From Pycnopodia helianthoides (Eukaryota; Echinodermata; Asteroidea; Forcipulatida; Asteriidae), in NCBI GenBank assembly GCA_032158295.1, contig CM063255.1, forward strand, positions 9,824,094 through 9,888,093: a stretch of 64,000 bases of DNA. Reading direction: 5' to 3'. Within the stretch, counting starts at the first letter, position 1. Every line of letters begins with the position of its first letter. The notes beneath the pieces are model-generated. The model did no database searches, was not told the origin of the DNA, and was given only the letters and a program-made list of their open reading frames with translations. Made by a program: the position numbers and the translations under genes. Below, piece after piece: positions 24,190-36,592 of this stretch.

Positions 24190-24715
24190 ATGACAATTTG
24201 CCTTTTTGTAGTACATAACATCAAACCTGGAACGCTTTTGTGTGGTTTTCGTTTGTGTCCTACGTAATCACTTTTTTCTTTGTATAAAAATGTCATTTAT
24301 TTATGTCCATTAGAGTGGAAAGTCTCGTGCTGTTTGAACCAATCCAGGAACGTTTGTAAAACATTAACCAACAAATCATTATAAACTCCACAGAATTAAT
24401 CATTTTTCTTCCCCCCCCCTTTTTTTTCTTGTGTGTATCTATTTTATTTTCACATTTGACAACAGAAGATGGGCGACTTCGCCTCATGTTGCGCGTTTAC
24501 CGACCGCGTTTTAATGTTTGTAAGATTTCGTTATTGTATAAATTTTGCTATGAAAGTGCTCTTTGTCAGTTTGGAATTGACAAAGAAAAAAACAGTTTAC
24601 CTGTTTGTAGTACATTACATCAAACCTGGAACGTGTTACTATTTTACGTAATCATTTGTTATTCTTCAAAAAAATGTCATACATTTATGTCCATTGTATA
24701 GAATTGCTCGTGCTG
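24190..24715. repeat. Direct repeat, ~400-bp spacing
   Basis: 24205-24330 and 24595-24715 share TTTGTAGTACAT(A/T)ACATCA, AACCTGGAACG, ACGTAATCA and ATTTATGTCCATT in the same order and orientation. Confidence 0.6.
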
Positions 24716-26479
24716 CTGTAAAAAATACAAGCAGCGTTTAGGAAATATTAATATAAAAATAAGATATTTGAGGGTTCACGTCTAAGAGAGGTGAATCTTT
24801 TGGAACAAAATATAGTTGCTTTATTAAAGATATATTAATATCACATTGGTGATTTGAGATGAATGTACTTAAGGAACGTCATCGACAAGCCCTAGATGAG
24901 TTTTAGAAACCCTGCATGACACCATCGGAATCTATACGCTAACACTTACACAAACGGACTAGTTAGAACAGTACGTTTTATAGCTTGTAATGTTTTTCTT
25001 CTTTTTTTCTAGTTATTTTATTTTATTTGTTTCTTTTTTTATTTCATATTTAGAGATATATTTTTTTTGCAGGGGGGGGGGTTGAACAAAAATTCCTTTC
25101 AAATGATCTCAAAAGATATATATTCTTCAGACCAAATAACACAAATTCTAAGCAATTAATACATCTTTGAAGCCATAATATAAGACATAATAGATTTCAG
25201 ACAGAAGTCAAATGACTATTTGTACAAGCCCTCTCGTAAAACTATTAGAGGAGAGGTCATAAATATGGATTTGTTGAAAGTCCAAGAATCAACCCAGGGG
25301 TAATTTGACAATAATTGCCATGCTCTTTGGCTAGGTTTTTATAGGGAGATATTTAGAACGGTATTGGTGGAATCGTTCAAGGTTAAAAACCCTCAAACGA
25401 GGCACGTTGTCGGCATATGCTGACATATTTAAACAAAAATTCCCGTCGTCTTAACCACATCGTACGCATTTGGACAGGTCATAAGCCATACGATCCCAAG
25501 CTGGACCATGCCGCACGTCCTATAGAAGGACCGGGTGTCAATCAACATGGGACAGTGGTTTGGTTAGAAAGGGAACGACACAACTCTGCCAGCATCCTTG
25601 TGTACAAAATCGGTCTGTTAATTGTAAATGGTAAATAAACCAAATTATATGATTAGGTAAGCCAACAAATTTACCTGGACATGAAAACAACACACTTTGA
25701 TAAAGAAATTGAAAAAAAAGTGCAAAACGAACCTTTTAAACCTACGGGAAAAGCTTGGAAGCATGTGCTGACAACGTAAGGGAGTTACGTTGACAACGTA
25801 AGGGAGTTACGTTTGTCCCAAACAGGTGCCGGCGTTGGAGGGTTTTAAATATTGCCTGTGTATCCCCCTTCCTTTTATACTGGACTCAAGTTGGCTTATA
25901 GACAACCAAACTTTTGGAGGTTGACAAGATAAAGGTTTTAAATTTCTACCGACATTATCGATATTATTTACAATGTTGTTTAAAGTATATTACTGATTCA
26001 TGTAGGCACCACCCTTTAAATCACTTAAACACATACGTTGATGGGTAGGCATGAGCCACAAGGAGAACAGAAGGAGATGCGAATTAATTGTTTTCGACTT
26101 CTTTGTACTTGTTGGTAAACATATGAATTTGGAAACAGCGAAATCTTATAAAATGTTTACTTATACTTAATGTTTTATATATTAATAATACAAAATATAA
26201 TTGTGTTAAAATTGTAGAGCGCGCTATTAAAAGAGACATCAAGTCATTAGAGCAACTGTTCCATCATGTTCTGTCCCACTCATTGTGACAGTGTTTAACT
26301 GTATGCAGTTTAGGGTGATCATGATCATTTGAAATGGGTTGAGTAAAAAAGCTTGTATTTTGACACGCGCGTACTAAGCGCCCTACAAGCTTCGAATTGT
26401 AACATGCGTGTACGCTGAGCAGTCATGGAACCGTTCGGCGTTATCTTTCGGCACATTCCTTCCATTCGCTCGGCCCACC

Positions 26480-27010
26480 AGGGCCCAATTTTATAGAGCT
26501 GCTTAACGGCCGATTTTTGCTTATTATGCAAGTTACCATTGAATAGAGCTGCTAACCGTAAGCGAACGAAAAGCATGCTACCTTCCAGTGCTTACTGTAA
26601 GAAAATGAATGACGCAACAATGCAAATCCTTGGTGAACGCGAAGGCTGGCCGCCCAAATTTATTGCTAACCTGTGAAACACGCTTACGCTTAGGTTTTTT
26701 CTGCGACAGTAACCACGAAAATTTGCTTAAGGTTAAGCAGCGCTATGAAATTGGGCCCATCAGGGCAAAATTTCATGGTTCTGCTTACCGCCGAATTCTG
26801 TGCTTGCGATCACCATTCTCCGCTTACTGTGAGAGCGCCAAATTCCTACGCTAGATGTGCAGGCGAACAATGCCCACTCAGTCACGATGAGTACGCAAGT
26901 GCACAAGCAAAAATTCCCTGCCAACCCGTAAAATACGCTTGACGTAAGCGCATATTTTTTGCCTACGGTAAGCAGATCCAAGAAATTTGGCCCAGTTTCA
27001 TCCAAGACCA
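26480..27010. repeat. Diverged inverted repeat units with TTGGGCCCA junctions
   Basis: GGCCCAATTTTATAGAGCTG, CAGCGCTATGAAATTGGGCC, GGGCAAAATTTCATGGTTCT and GTAAGCAGATCCAAGAAATT alternate in inverted orientation, indicating two adjacent short inverted-repeat elements. Their TTTCATAGAGCTGCTTAA-type words also occur in the element at 11941-12456. Confidence 0.55.
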
Positions 27011-28270
27011 CTGGACTGGGCTGATGGGCTTGTACACATTTGTGTTCAGGATGCAGTGATGCATGATGGGAACTGCAGTCGGCGCAATTCGCACGCACGA
27101 TGCTAAAGCATGGAGGTCTTATGGATAATGAAAGTTATTTAACCAGTCAAAGAATGCTTGTGATTGAGTCCTTTCTTTTGAGTACAAGGCATACAATTAC
27201 AACAATTCTTTGCAACGGATTAAACACAATAGAGCTACATTCATATTGATAGTCGAATCTTTCGTAAGCAGGAGGAGGTTGGGGGGGGGGGGTATTGGGT
27301 CAGGGGGAATATCAAATTCTTATAAGTTTTTATAAATTTTGCTGTGATTGGGAGCTTTTGGTCTCACACATTGTATAATTAAACCGACGTCTAGCTAGGT
27401 CTTCTGGAAAACCGTTTCATATAAGATAAATAATTTAAGATAAAAAAAACGGTTTTAGACGATAATCGTTCGACCGGGAAAGATCGATGCATCGATAATC
27501 TGTTTGTCAGACGTTAGTTGAGATTTTCAACTCAAAGATGGAAGAAACAGAAAGGGGAATGAAATATTAAAAGGGGGCTCCGAGGTCAAATGTGAGGTCA
27601 TCGAACATTTTAGGGTTTTGAAAAAAAAATGCACCTGAAGGGTACCAAACATTGCGGCATTTTATACAACAATTTGACTGTGAGTATAGAGACTTTGTCT
27701 CGTTTATAGACTTTATCTATTTGAAAATGAGTGGGTCACAATTCTGAAGTTGACCTTTGAACCACCTCTTTTTAAGTGACGCTATGAGCAAAGTAGAAGA
27801 AAAACCAACAAATGTATACCGGTACTTAAACCGACCTGTACCTCTCTTTTCATGTTTGATTCTGTTCATTATCCCCGTAGACGCAATGTTTCACTGATTT
27901 ACTTTCGGTGCCTGAAGACACAGAGTTCGGCAGGGCACGTAGTGATCGAAGGAAACAAACGAGAACGCACAATATCAAATAAAGCCAAATCTTAATGACA
28001 TTTCTCTTTTCTGCTAACTTTTTTTGATAAAACACTGAACTACCCGGTTCTCCAGTCTGCTTCATCCGTAGAACATGACCATGTCCCCCGTTTACAAACC
28101 AAACCACGTAATTTTGACCTAGTTCCGTGCAAAATTATGCGCTGTACACAATTCTGTTGTTATTCAATCTCTGGAGGTATAGCGTGATTCAATTTCCAAA
28201 TCATAGAATTGGTTGTTGCTTACAATGGCCGTTGGATATAAAGGCAGCCTCGACCGAGGTGCACCATTAA

Positions 28271-28657
28271 AGGAACATTACAAAATTGTTTTTTTGCTAA
28301 CAAAACTGTTGCTGGCAGTGTAAGCACTTTATGTAATCCACCATATACATAAACTGACAAACCTGTAGAAGTTTGAGATCGATCGGCCAATCTGGGTCAC
28401 GAGAAAATAGTGAAAAACCAATTACACATTTGCATGAAATCATATAGATTCAACAAATGAATAAAACGCTCACTGAGCGATAAACTCCAATCGGAAAATT
28501 AGTTTATTCATTTCTCAGCAAATATGACATTTCAGACAGAAATATTTCAAGGGATGTTTTCTACTACCATCATCATTAGACCGTGTAAGTTTTATGTAAA
28601 TCTGTGATCAATAGTATATTTTACAAGTTTTTTTCTTACCAATTCTGTAATGTTCCT
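28271..28657. mobile_element. TTAA MITE, family 1
   Basis: Flanked by TTAA (28267, 28658); ends AGGAACATTACAAAATTG / CCAATTCTGTAATGTTCCT; core AAAACGCTCACTGAGCGATA. Opposite orientation to the 5711 copy. Confidence 0.8.
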
Positions 28658-29260
28658 TTAAGTATGTAGTAGTTGGAGCAAGGTACGGATAGATTGGGTT
28701 TTTTTTGTCCAAGTAATGCTGATTTATAGACAAAGTTATAAAGAAATTAAAAACAAAGGTGCCATGTGGAAGTTTCAGCTGAATATAGTGTCTACTTGTT
28801 AAGAAAACAACACAAAACTGTCAGGTTATTTTCACAAGAATGTCTAATCCATCCACGTTTAGCGAGGTGACAGCGGGGTACCAGCCGCATATCTGGCCGC
28901 GGCATCCGCGAACGGCCACCAACCCTCAGAAATTTAAGAAACGATTCGTGCATGAATCGCTTCTCAGTTTCAAATATTTTGGGGTGAAAGCATGACCAAA
29001 CCATTATTACTTCGAAGGGAATCCCTTCTCAAAATAGTTCACACTATCAACAACTGCAGTGCTTCTCACCAAGTAAGTTTTTATTGTCATTAATTTTAGG
29101 AGTATTTACCAATCTATGACCCTACATTTAAAGGGTATCTCTTACCAACTTGGCCTGAAAAAATAACGTAAGTAAACAAATGAGGAGGACAAACCGATTC
29201 ACCCAAACGGTTGTTTCATGGCGCAGAGATTGGCTTACCCGCAGGACTTTGCTTTGTATT
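28658..29260. other. Intergenic, repeat fragments
   Basis: 28790-28900 on the minus strand resembles 45050-45130 (GTCACCTCGCTAAA-GTGGATGGATT), a dispersed repeat. 29030-29135 is a truncated end of the 41753-type TTAA MITE (CTTCTCACCAAGTAAGTTTT, ATTTACCAATCTATGACCCT). No gene. Confidence 0.45.
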
Positions 29261-29261
29261 G

Positions 29262-29560
29262 TCTCCTGACGATGACCAGAGCATAGTCGAAACGTTGTGA
29301 CCAGTTAAGAACTCACTCCGCGGCAGTGAAGTAAATTACGAGAAGTACCCTCGACCCACTAAGCGATGGTAGTAGTCCCGGCCAATTTCCTACCTTCCGC
29401 CCAGGCAGTAGTTAATACGCAGGACAGTTCTTGTGAGAACATAAGTATTCTCCCGAATTCCAAAATCTAATCCGTGGCAGTAGAATAGATAGCGAGACAG
29501 GTTCTCAAAGAACAACATCTACAGGGTTTAAACACATGGTGTTACCGTAAACTAAGTATG
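29262..29560. repeat. Dispersed repeat, copy 1 (GTCGAAACGTTG type)
   Basis: Shares with 32600-32900, in the same orientation: TAGTCGAAACGTTG, CCGCGGCAGTG, TAATTACGAGAAG, TTTCCTACCTTCCGCC, CAGTAGTTAATA and ACACATGGTGTTACCG. About 300 bp; could be the terminus of a Penelope-like element, but no coding part is present. Confidence 0.6.
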
Positions 29561-29839
29561 AAGTGTCCAAAGACGTTACTATTCGTGTTTTTGAGAACTT
29601 GCATAGTTATCTCCAGTCATGTTTTTTTTTTTTTTTTTTTTTTTTTTCCATTTTTTCTTTCTATATCTTTAAAGAGGGGCTCCAAAGTCAAATTCCTTTT
29701 GTGATCCACCCACTCATTTTCCGAAAGATAATCTTTCAAAAATGCGAAAGAAACTAAGAAGTCTCTAACCTTACGTTAAAACGGAGTGAAATATCGTTGT
29801 GTTCGATTCCCTTCAAGTGCAATTTTTTTCAGAATCCCA

Positions 29840-30217
29840 AAACGATCGAATACGTCACATTTCAAATAACGGTGTGTACGTTTTTATACGGAGACTATAG
29901 GTTCATTCCTGAATTTAGATGATATTAAATCAAAACAGCATTGGATTTGGACTGTCGCTGGCACAAACAAAAACTAAATGTACTGTACAGACCCATTTTG
30001 GTTTATGTTCGATGACGTCACGATTCAAATACGATCGAATACGTCACATTTCAAATAACGGTGTGTACGTTTTTATACGGAGACTATAGGTTCATTCCTA
30101 AATTTAGATGATATTAATCAAAACAGCATTGGATTTGGACTGTTCGCTGGCACAACAAAAAACTAAATGTACTGTACAGACCATTTTGGGTTTATGTTCG
30201 ATGACGTCACGATTCAA
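29840..30217. repeat. Tandem duplication, ~187-bp unit
   Basis: ACGATCGAATACGTCACATT ... GATGACGTCACGATTCAAAT occurs twice back to back (29840-30028, 30029-30217), differing by single-base indels. Non-coding. Confidence 0.85.
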
Positions 30218-30984
30218 ATGTTGCTGTTTAAGAAGAACAAAATATCGACGAAAGCAATAGGTGTTTCGTCTTTATGGCCCAAAACCCTTGACGTCATTGA
30301 CCACCAATTGAACGTGAGGTTGGAGACTGTTTATTTCCCTTCACTTTTAAAAGGACTCTATCTATTGAAAATTGGGTGCGTCAAAACTGAATTTTCCTTT
30401 CAAGCGCCTCTTTAGGTAATAAGACCTTGACTTTGAGGAATCATTTGTCGCTTAAAAATATCTTTAAAATTCCAGGACAATGAATACTTGTATGAAGCCC
30501 CTCCAAATTGGATGGCTTCTTTTAGCCGTTTCACTTGTTTTCCGGTTATACTAAAAACAAATCAGAGTATATATAAAGACAGAGCGGTAGGAAAAAAAAA
30601 CAAGATTTTTCATTACAACTGAATACGTGTTTAAAATGAACTTAATTAAATTAACTCAGTTCAGCAATGATTAGCCAAAATCAATCGTAACAGGATGCGT
30701 TCCTAGGTACGTTATAATCTTTTCAATCCAACTGTGTTTCAAACAACACTTTAGAATTGCTCTGTCCCCGACTCCTGGCCCAGCCTTTGCCGGGAAACCA
30801 CATGTCAAGATAGGAATAAACAGTCAAGGACAAATAGCCTGTCAGAACCCCCTCAACCCTAATTTGGTTAAGTAGGGTTGTCGCAGTAGAAGTAAGCACG
30901 TGTGTGGACGTGAGCAAATCCAGTGACAAAACATACACCTTTGTTTCTCTGTTTTTTACGAAAGCGTTATGCCGCCACATGATG

Positions 30985-31200
30985 AAAAAAATATCACTTA
31001 TCGTGTACGCACATGATAACTACATACACGTACGTACACGATAAGTTTGTATTTCTTGAGTACGTATACGATAAGTACGTACACGTACGTACACAGTAAG
31101 TTAGGATTTATTGTGTACGTACACGATAACTACGTACACGATAACTACGTACAAGATTAGTCATCGTGTACTAGTGCCTATAGTTATCGTGTACACGCTA
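30985..31200. repeat. Short tandem array of TACGTACACGATAA
   Basis: Irregular tandem copies of ACGTACACGATAAG/CT, partly inverted, with spacing of 15-19 bases. TACGTA and ACGTACGT palindromes recur. Non-coding; frames across it are spurious. Confidence 0.75.
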
Positions 31201-31764
31201 AGAGAGATATTTGTGTAACACATGTTGCGGCAACACACTTCCGTTGTTTTACGTGAAATGAGAGCGTCGTTTTTGATTAAATTTTCACAAGTAGGTTGGA
31301 TTGATGTGTGTATAGTGAGAGCTACAGGATTGGCCTTTAAAGGTAGAGCTGAGACATGATCGCAGAACACTCCATCATGCTACCATTACTTATCACGCTG
31401 TTGCTATGTTGCAAAAATATATGCACCATTTTCTACCGATCGGGAAAAGCGTGCGGTAAATTATTGTTTAAAATAAACCTGGGGTAAACACAAATTTGCA
31501 GTGTATATTATGTATACAGAAATAAATAAATAAAACAAAAAGGCCAAAATAAATATACAAATAAATACAAATTTAACCATATTAAACATGATTTTAGTTG
31601 GAATATAAGCCTATATTTGAACCGCATTGAAAAATAGTGTTTTGGTTCTCCATATTGAACTACAGCTATACCTAGTGAGGAAACCTGAATAATTGTGTCT
31701 CTCGTGTAGGTAATCAGACCAGGAGAAGCAGCCAAACAAGACCAGCAAAGGAAACATGCCTTAA

Positions 31765-32149
31765 AGGAACATTACATAATTGTTTTTTTGCTAACAAAAC
31801 AGTTGCCGGCAGTGTAAACACTTTATGTAATCCACCATACATAAAATGACAATCCTGTATAAGTTTGAGATCGATCGGCCATCTGGGTCACGAGAAAATA
31901 GTGAAAAACCGATTACACATTTGCATGAAATCATATAGATTAAAAAAATGAATAAAACGCTCACTGAGCGATAAACTCCATTCGGAAAATTAGTTTATTC
32001 ATTTTTCATTAAATTTGGCATTTCAGACAGAAATATTTCAAGGGATGTTTTCTACTATCATCATCATTAGACCGTGTAAGTTTTATGTAAATCTGTGATC
32101 AAAAAGTATATTTTACAATATGTTTTCTTACCAATTCTGTAATGTTCCT
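31765..32149. mobile_element. TTAA MITE, family 1
   Basis: Flanked by TTAA (31761, 32150); ends AGGAACATTACATAATTG / CCAATTCTGTAATGTTCCT; same core and orientation as the copy at 28271. Confidence 0.8.
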
Positions 32150-32599
32150 TTAAACCATTTTTTTAAACCAATATATCAAATATATAATTTTATGAATATG
32201 TATATATAAATATTAATAACTTGATATGAGTCTTTGATATTGTTTCATGTAGTCATAATATCTATAAATATTATTATTGTATACATATTCAGTCGACAGC
32301 TACCGTGTGGTGAGCAACTTGTGGTAATTATTTTGTGTTTGTCATATGTCCCTTCAGGTGTATTTGCTTCGTGCTCGTTGTGTGTCCCTTCAGGTGTGTT
32401 AACTTAATTACCCACTAATTATGGTGGGCAAGCATTTTATACGAAGTGTGGACCTGAGAAGAGGTCCACACAAGGCAGGGTTTTAAAACACTATGTGGAC
32501 TTACACACGTCCACGCAGTGTTTGTTTACAGTTTTGAAGATTTGATTTTCCTTAAGTGTTCAGAACAAAGGAATATCTACAGAGGGTAGATAAGCACAG

Positions 32600-32900
32600 A
32601 GCTAGAGCAAGTTATAGTCGAAACGTTGAGACCAAAAATAGCTTACTCCGCGGCAGTGCAGTTAATTACGAGAAGTCCCCCCCCCCCACCGATCCACTAA
32701 GCGAAATTAGTGAAAGTAGTAGTCCAAGCTGATTTCCTACCTTCCGCCTAGGTAGTAGTTAATAAGCAGAACAGTTCTTTTCAGAACTGAGAAGTCTCCC
32801 AAAAATATACTCTGCGGTAGTAGAACAAATAGCAAGACAAGTTCTCTAAAGAAGAAAATATGAACACACAATTTATACACATGGTGTTACCGCAAACCGA
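32600..32900. repeat. Dispersed repeat, copy 2 (GTCGAAACGTTG type)
   Basis: Diverged second copy of 29262-29560 with a C run inserted at 32679-32688. The surrounding AT-rich DNA from 32154 to 33880 shows no gene. Confidence 0.6.
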
Positions 32901-33656
32901 CTATAAAACAGAGCTGTTTGTGTCAATTTATGTTGTGCATAATCCTTACACAAATATAATTTGATGTATCCAATCTATACAGGCGTGCTTTTATGAGACC
33001 TCGACAACGCAACGCAATTTTTTAATTATAATCATATTATCATTCGTTATAGTGTAATGTCAAAGGCTAACCGATTGAGTGGAAAATGAGACGAACAACA
33101 GTATTGAAATGATTGGACAGTTTGCTGTATTACAAACCAGTCAGAATTTTGTTTTTGCCGTTGGGAAACAAGCAGGAAATTGTTATCGAGTACAAGGGCT
33201 GATCTACATGTTGAAAGGTATACACTGAGGCTTCTGTAGACTTTTAGGGCTCTTTATTGATACTAAAAATTGTAACCTCTCCTGAAGGCAAAACAAATCA
33301 GATTAAATTCGGAAGAATGTCCTTTTTATTAACTCAAAGATTTGTTAACTCAAGAACTGGCAGGACATTAAAAATATTATGTGCATTAAAAACAATGTTA
33401 ATTTTAACAAAAAAATAAATAAACGCTATAGGATCTGATAGCGTAGGTGAAAGAGCCACTTGTTCATAGAAATCTGTTTCCATATAATATCAAATTTAAA
33501 ATGATATAACTCAATTAATAAACACCCACGAGTGAACAGTCAAAAGACACACGGATTTTACAAACATATGCTCGATTTTTAATCAACAACCAGTGCAAAA
33601 CTATAACTACACACATATATAAATACACACACACGACTCCACGATTGACGTACTCA

Positions 33657-33855
33657 AACAACATTTTAATAGCAATAAATCTTTTAATGATGACCCGTGA
33701 CATTTTAATTTCAAGAAAAATTACATTAATAGACTTGTTTAACTGATTACCTTATTACAATCTTTATTACTCATTAATAACATTTTAACAACAACAAATC
33801 TTTTAATGACCCATGATTTTTTATTTTCAAGAAAAAATTACACTAATACACTCTT
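33657..33855. repeat. Direct repeat, ~119-bp spacing
   Basis: AACATTTTAA-AACAA-AAATCTTTTAATGA and TTTCAAGAAAAATTACA(T/C)TAATA occur at 33659-33735 and again at 33778-33855. Confidence 0.65.
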
Positions 33856-33889
33856 TTCACTGAATACTTTGTTACTTTGTCAGCTTCAT

Positions 33890-34476
33890 TCTGTAAGAAA
33901 ATACTCTGGAACTCGCATTGTATACTATTCGAATTCCAATGCCACCTTTCAACTATCAGCCCGAATCCTGGTCCACCTGGCTTCCAGGATGGCTTACCGA
34001 AGACTGTAAAGAACACTTCTCAGCAGAACAGACGCATCACTATGACAGTCCTTCACATCACAACTTCAATCCTGGCCGTGGCAACACTCGACTCTGTTTA
34101 CGTCCCAGAGTTTTTGATACAATAAAATGTTTAGGCATTCTTCGCAGGTTTATTCAGATGTTCAAGTCATACCTGGAATATCTGATCACTCCGCCATTAC
34201 CAGCAAACTTCACCTTACTGAACCCTATCACAATGGTAAAAAATTAGTTGTACGAAACATCAAAGCTGTTGACAAGTTTCATTTGCCAAGAATGTCAAGC
34301 TAAGCATAACACAATCTATGACGGATAAGGTCGACGGTGCTGTCAATCAGTACAACTCTCAATCATGTAACCTCCTTGATTTGTGTGCACCTGCAAGGTT
34401 CCGGCATGTAAAGGAACATCACGACAGCCCTTGGTATAACAATGGCATCACTGTTGCAAAACGGACGCGCAGACGC
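33890..34476 (+). mobile_element. L2-like LINE, endonuclease end (decayed), 5' part
   Basis: Plus-strand relic of the ORF2 of an L2/CR1-group non-LTR retrotransposon. LSDHSAITSKLHLTEPYHNG-type sequence at 34177-34250 carries the SDHSAI motif that ends an apurinic endonuclease domain. VDGAVNQYNSQSCNLLDLCA and HDSPWYNNGI follow at 34330-34450. Frameshifts separate the pieces. The element is interrupted at 34476, in the KRTRRR basic segment, and resumes at 35801. Confidence 0.7.
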
Positions 34477-35800
34477 ACAGTGGGCCAGTTCAAGGTCAAA
34501 CTGCGCCAAAATAGGCAAATAATTATTGTTTCAAAAATCAATACTCCTATTTTTTTTAATGTTCCCAGTTGTCCAGAGGCATATTATATTAAATAATTAA
34601 TGACAAAATCACTTTAAAATACGGGTTGAACCCTTGTATAGTCACAAAATTGTAAAACATGTAACGTAAATCGTTAAGACTAACGAGTATTTTAACTTGA
34701 TGCTCTGAGCATTTCATAGAAGACAACGCCATCAAAACCGTGTCAATAGTTGTTCACAGTCTATATTTTATGAAAATTAAATTTATAATCAGTTTGATTT
34801 CTGTTTACTGTGTGAAAAAGCCTGAAGCACCACATAAAATGCCTTTTTAAAGTATTTTTTTTTTCTCTTAAGAGGCAAAGAAAAAATATAGTTCCGCCGA
34901 TTGCCCCTGTAATTCTAACTTCTTCTAAAAGCCTGAACCTTCAGCAACAGTTTAAAATTAAAATTGGCTGCGACTTTTTGCGACCTTCGAAGATAATTCA
35001 TTTGGAAGTGGTAGGCCCCTATACGCAAAACGATTGTTTTGACTCAACCACCATGACCACCCGTACAACTCGCGTGTGTGTCAGGTTGTAATACTTCAGC
35101 ATCAAAGAAAGATAAAACTCTCTCTGTAAAAGACTTGACCATCATTTACTTCTCGGAGTTCTTTTACAGTGGAGAGTTGAGAACCATATACATGTCAATA
35201 GTAAGACTTTGTTTTATATCTGTTCAAATTTACAGCCTTACGACTATAAAGCAATGTCATCATTTACTAGAGTTGTTCAAGTGGGAATCTGTTCAAATCA
35301 ACATCAACTTGGTTAGTTCGCAGTGGTCTTCAAATGCTGAAGTTTCACTTGAAATTTGCATGGAATTTTTCTCAACAAATCACGATATAAAACGATTAGA
35401 AATTCCAAAGGAAATTCAAGAGAAGATGACAGCAACCCTGCGCGAATTTCTTTACAAACTTAGGAGAAAATAGAAAGCTTGCAGCCGCAACAAATAAAAT
35501 AACGCCATTACTACGAAGGAGAGATTGAGTCATTGAATAAGTTTCATCCCAATAAAACAGATAATTGAAGCTGTTTATACATTCTTCTAGCCACCAACAC
35601 TGTTTAAAAGATGCGTATTATTTCAAATCACAGACTCCGAACATCAAGCCAATCACAATTCAGCATTTTGGTGACGTCACACATTTTGAAATGTGTTTCA
35701 TTGTCTTTCTCGGGCCATAAAACCCCTTAAAGCTCAATGGCAATTCATTTAGTTGCATACAACAATTTTGGCGCAGTTTGACCTCGAGCTGGCCCACTGT
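34477..35800. mobile_element. 1.32-kb TIR element inserted in the LINE
   Basis: 36-base terminal inverted repeats, 34 of 36 matching (ACAGTGGGCCAGTTCAAGGT at the left, complement at the right end), flanked by AGACGC on the left and GAGACGT on the right, a possible diverged 7-bp target duplication. The LINE reading frame (basic segment RRR / RRLERRW) continues across the two edges, proving insertion. CAGTGGGCC ends are hAT- or P-like. The interior holds a 131-codon open stretch at 35078-35473. Confidence 0.8.
35078..35473 (+). CDS. Unassigned open stretch inside the TIR element
   Basis: Open frame of 131 codons without an early ATG (it opens with GTG; first in-frame ATG near 35189), ending at TAG 35471-35473. 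The C-terminal half (SLEICMEFFSTNHDIKRLEI, PKEIQEKMTATLREFLYKLR) looks like amphipathic helices with good protein-like composition. I do not recognise it. It could be a transposase remnant or a captured host exon. Confidence 0.3.
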   Translation: MSGCNTSASKKDKTLSVKDLTIIYFSEFFYSGELRTIYMSIVRLCFISVQIYSLTTIKQCHHLLELFKWESVQININLVSSQWSSNAEVSLEICMEFFSTNHDIKRLEIPKEIQEKMTATLREFLYKLRRK

Positions 35801-36520
35801 GAGACGTCTCGAACGAAGATGGCGCTCCAATGTCGAAAAATTAGAGATTGACCGGCAGTTATGCTGCGCTCAGAAGTATGTTGTCAATGCACTGGTCCAC
35901 AAAGCAAAGTGTTCTTACTATGTGAGCGTTATAAGTGATTGTGGGAGCAACTCCAAACGCTTATTTACTGTGGTCAATCGTCTTCTTCACCGTAAACAAC
36001 CATCTCCACTCCCCTCTCACGCTAGCAGTGGATCGATGGCAAAGCTTTTCAGCCAGTTCTTTCAGGCCAAGATTGATCGTATCTGCAACAGCCTTCATCC
36101 AGATGAGTCAACGATACCATCCCCCAGGACTCCAGCCATCCTGGATTCTATCAGACCTACAACGGCAGATGAGATTGAGCGTCTCCTTCATCATACTCCC
36201 ACAAAGTCTTGTGAATTAGATCCAGTTCCCACAACAATGCTCAAAGAGTGTCCTCCTACGTTTGCACCAATAATTGCAAGAATCGTTAACTTGAGCCTAG
36301 ATCAGGCCACTGTTCCTTCGTTGTTAAAAATTGCACACATACACCCTCTCCTGAAGAAGCCATCCCTTGATCCCAAAGTTTGAAAACTTACTTGTACAAT
36401 ATTGCTTTTTTGTAATTGTTTTCTGTCTAATTTCCTCTTTCTGTACTGTGTGAGGATTCTCTCTAGTGCGCCTTGAGCACCTTAATTTTTGGTGGATTTG
36501 GCGCAATATAAATACTCTGT
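35801..36520 (+). mobile_element. L2-like LINE, RT N-terminal region and 3' tail
   Basis: Continues the LINE: RRLERRWRSN...VVNALVHKAKCSYY, then TPTKSCELDPVPTTMLKECP, PIIARIVNLSLDQATVPSLL and KIAHIHPLLKKPSLDPKV. This matches the start of the reverse transcriptase domain of L2/CR1 elements (KSCdLDPiPtxlLK...LLKKpsLDP). The catalytic part is deleted: the frame stops at 36381-36383 and the sequence jumps to the element's 3' UTR, ending GAGCACCTTAATTTTTGGTG, GGCGCAATATAAATACTCTG and ATT repeats. Confidence 0.8.
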
Positions 36521-36592
36521 ATTATTATTATTGTTATTATTATTATTATTATTACTATATATTATTATTATTGTTACTATATTTATTACAAT
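36520..36592. repeat. ATT microsatellite at LINE tail
   Basis: Imperfect (TTA)n run, the usual 3' simple repeat of this LINE group. Confidence 0.8.

Larger units (their letters stand above)
21829..28265. other. Intergenic region between genes A and B
   Basis: No gene recognised. Sub-features listed separately: GGGGACA repeat blocks (22550-23470) and direct repeats near 24190 and 24580. Also a C run and AAT/AAAT microsatellite at 23886-23960, a 23-bp tandem pair at 25768-25812 (GACAACGTAAGGGAGTTACG), diverged repeats around TTGGGCCCATCAGGGC at 26480-27010 and a G run at 27278-27292. Confidence 0.45.

Noticed and set aside
30985..31200. CRISPR-like array
   Set aside because: Units are irregular, partly inverted and without spacers; the sequence is clearly eukaryotic.
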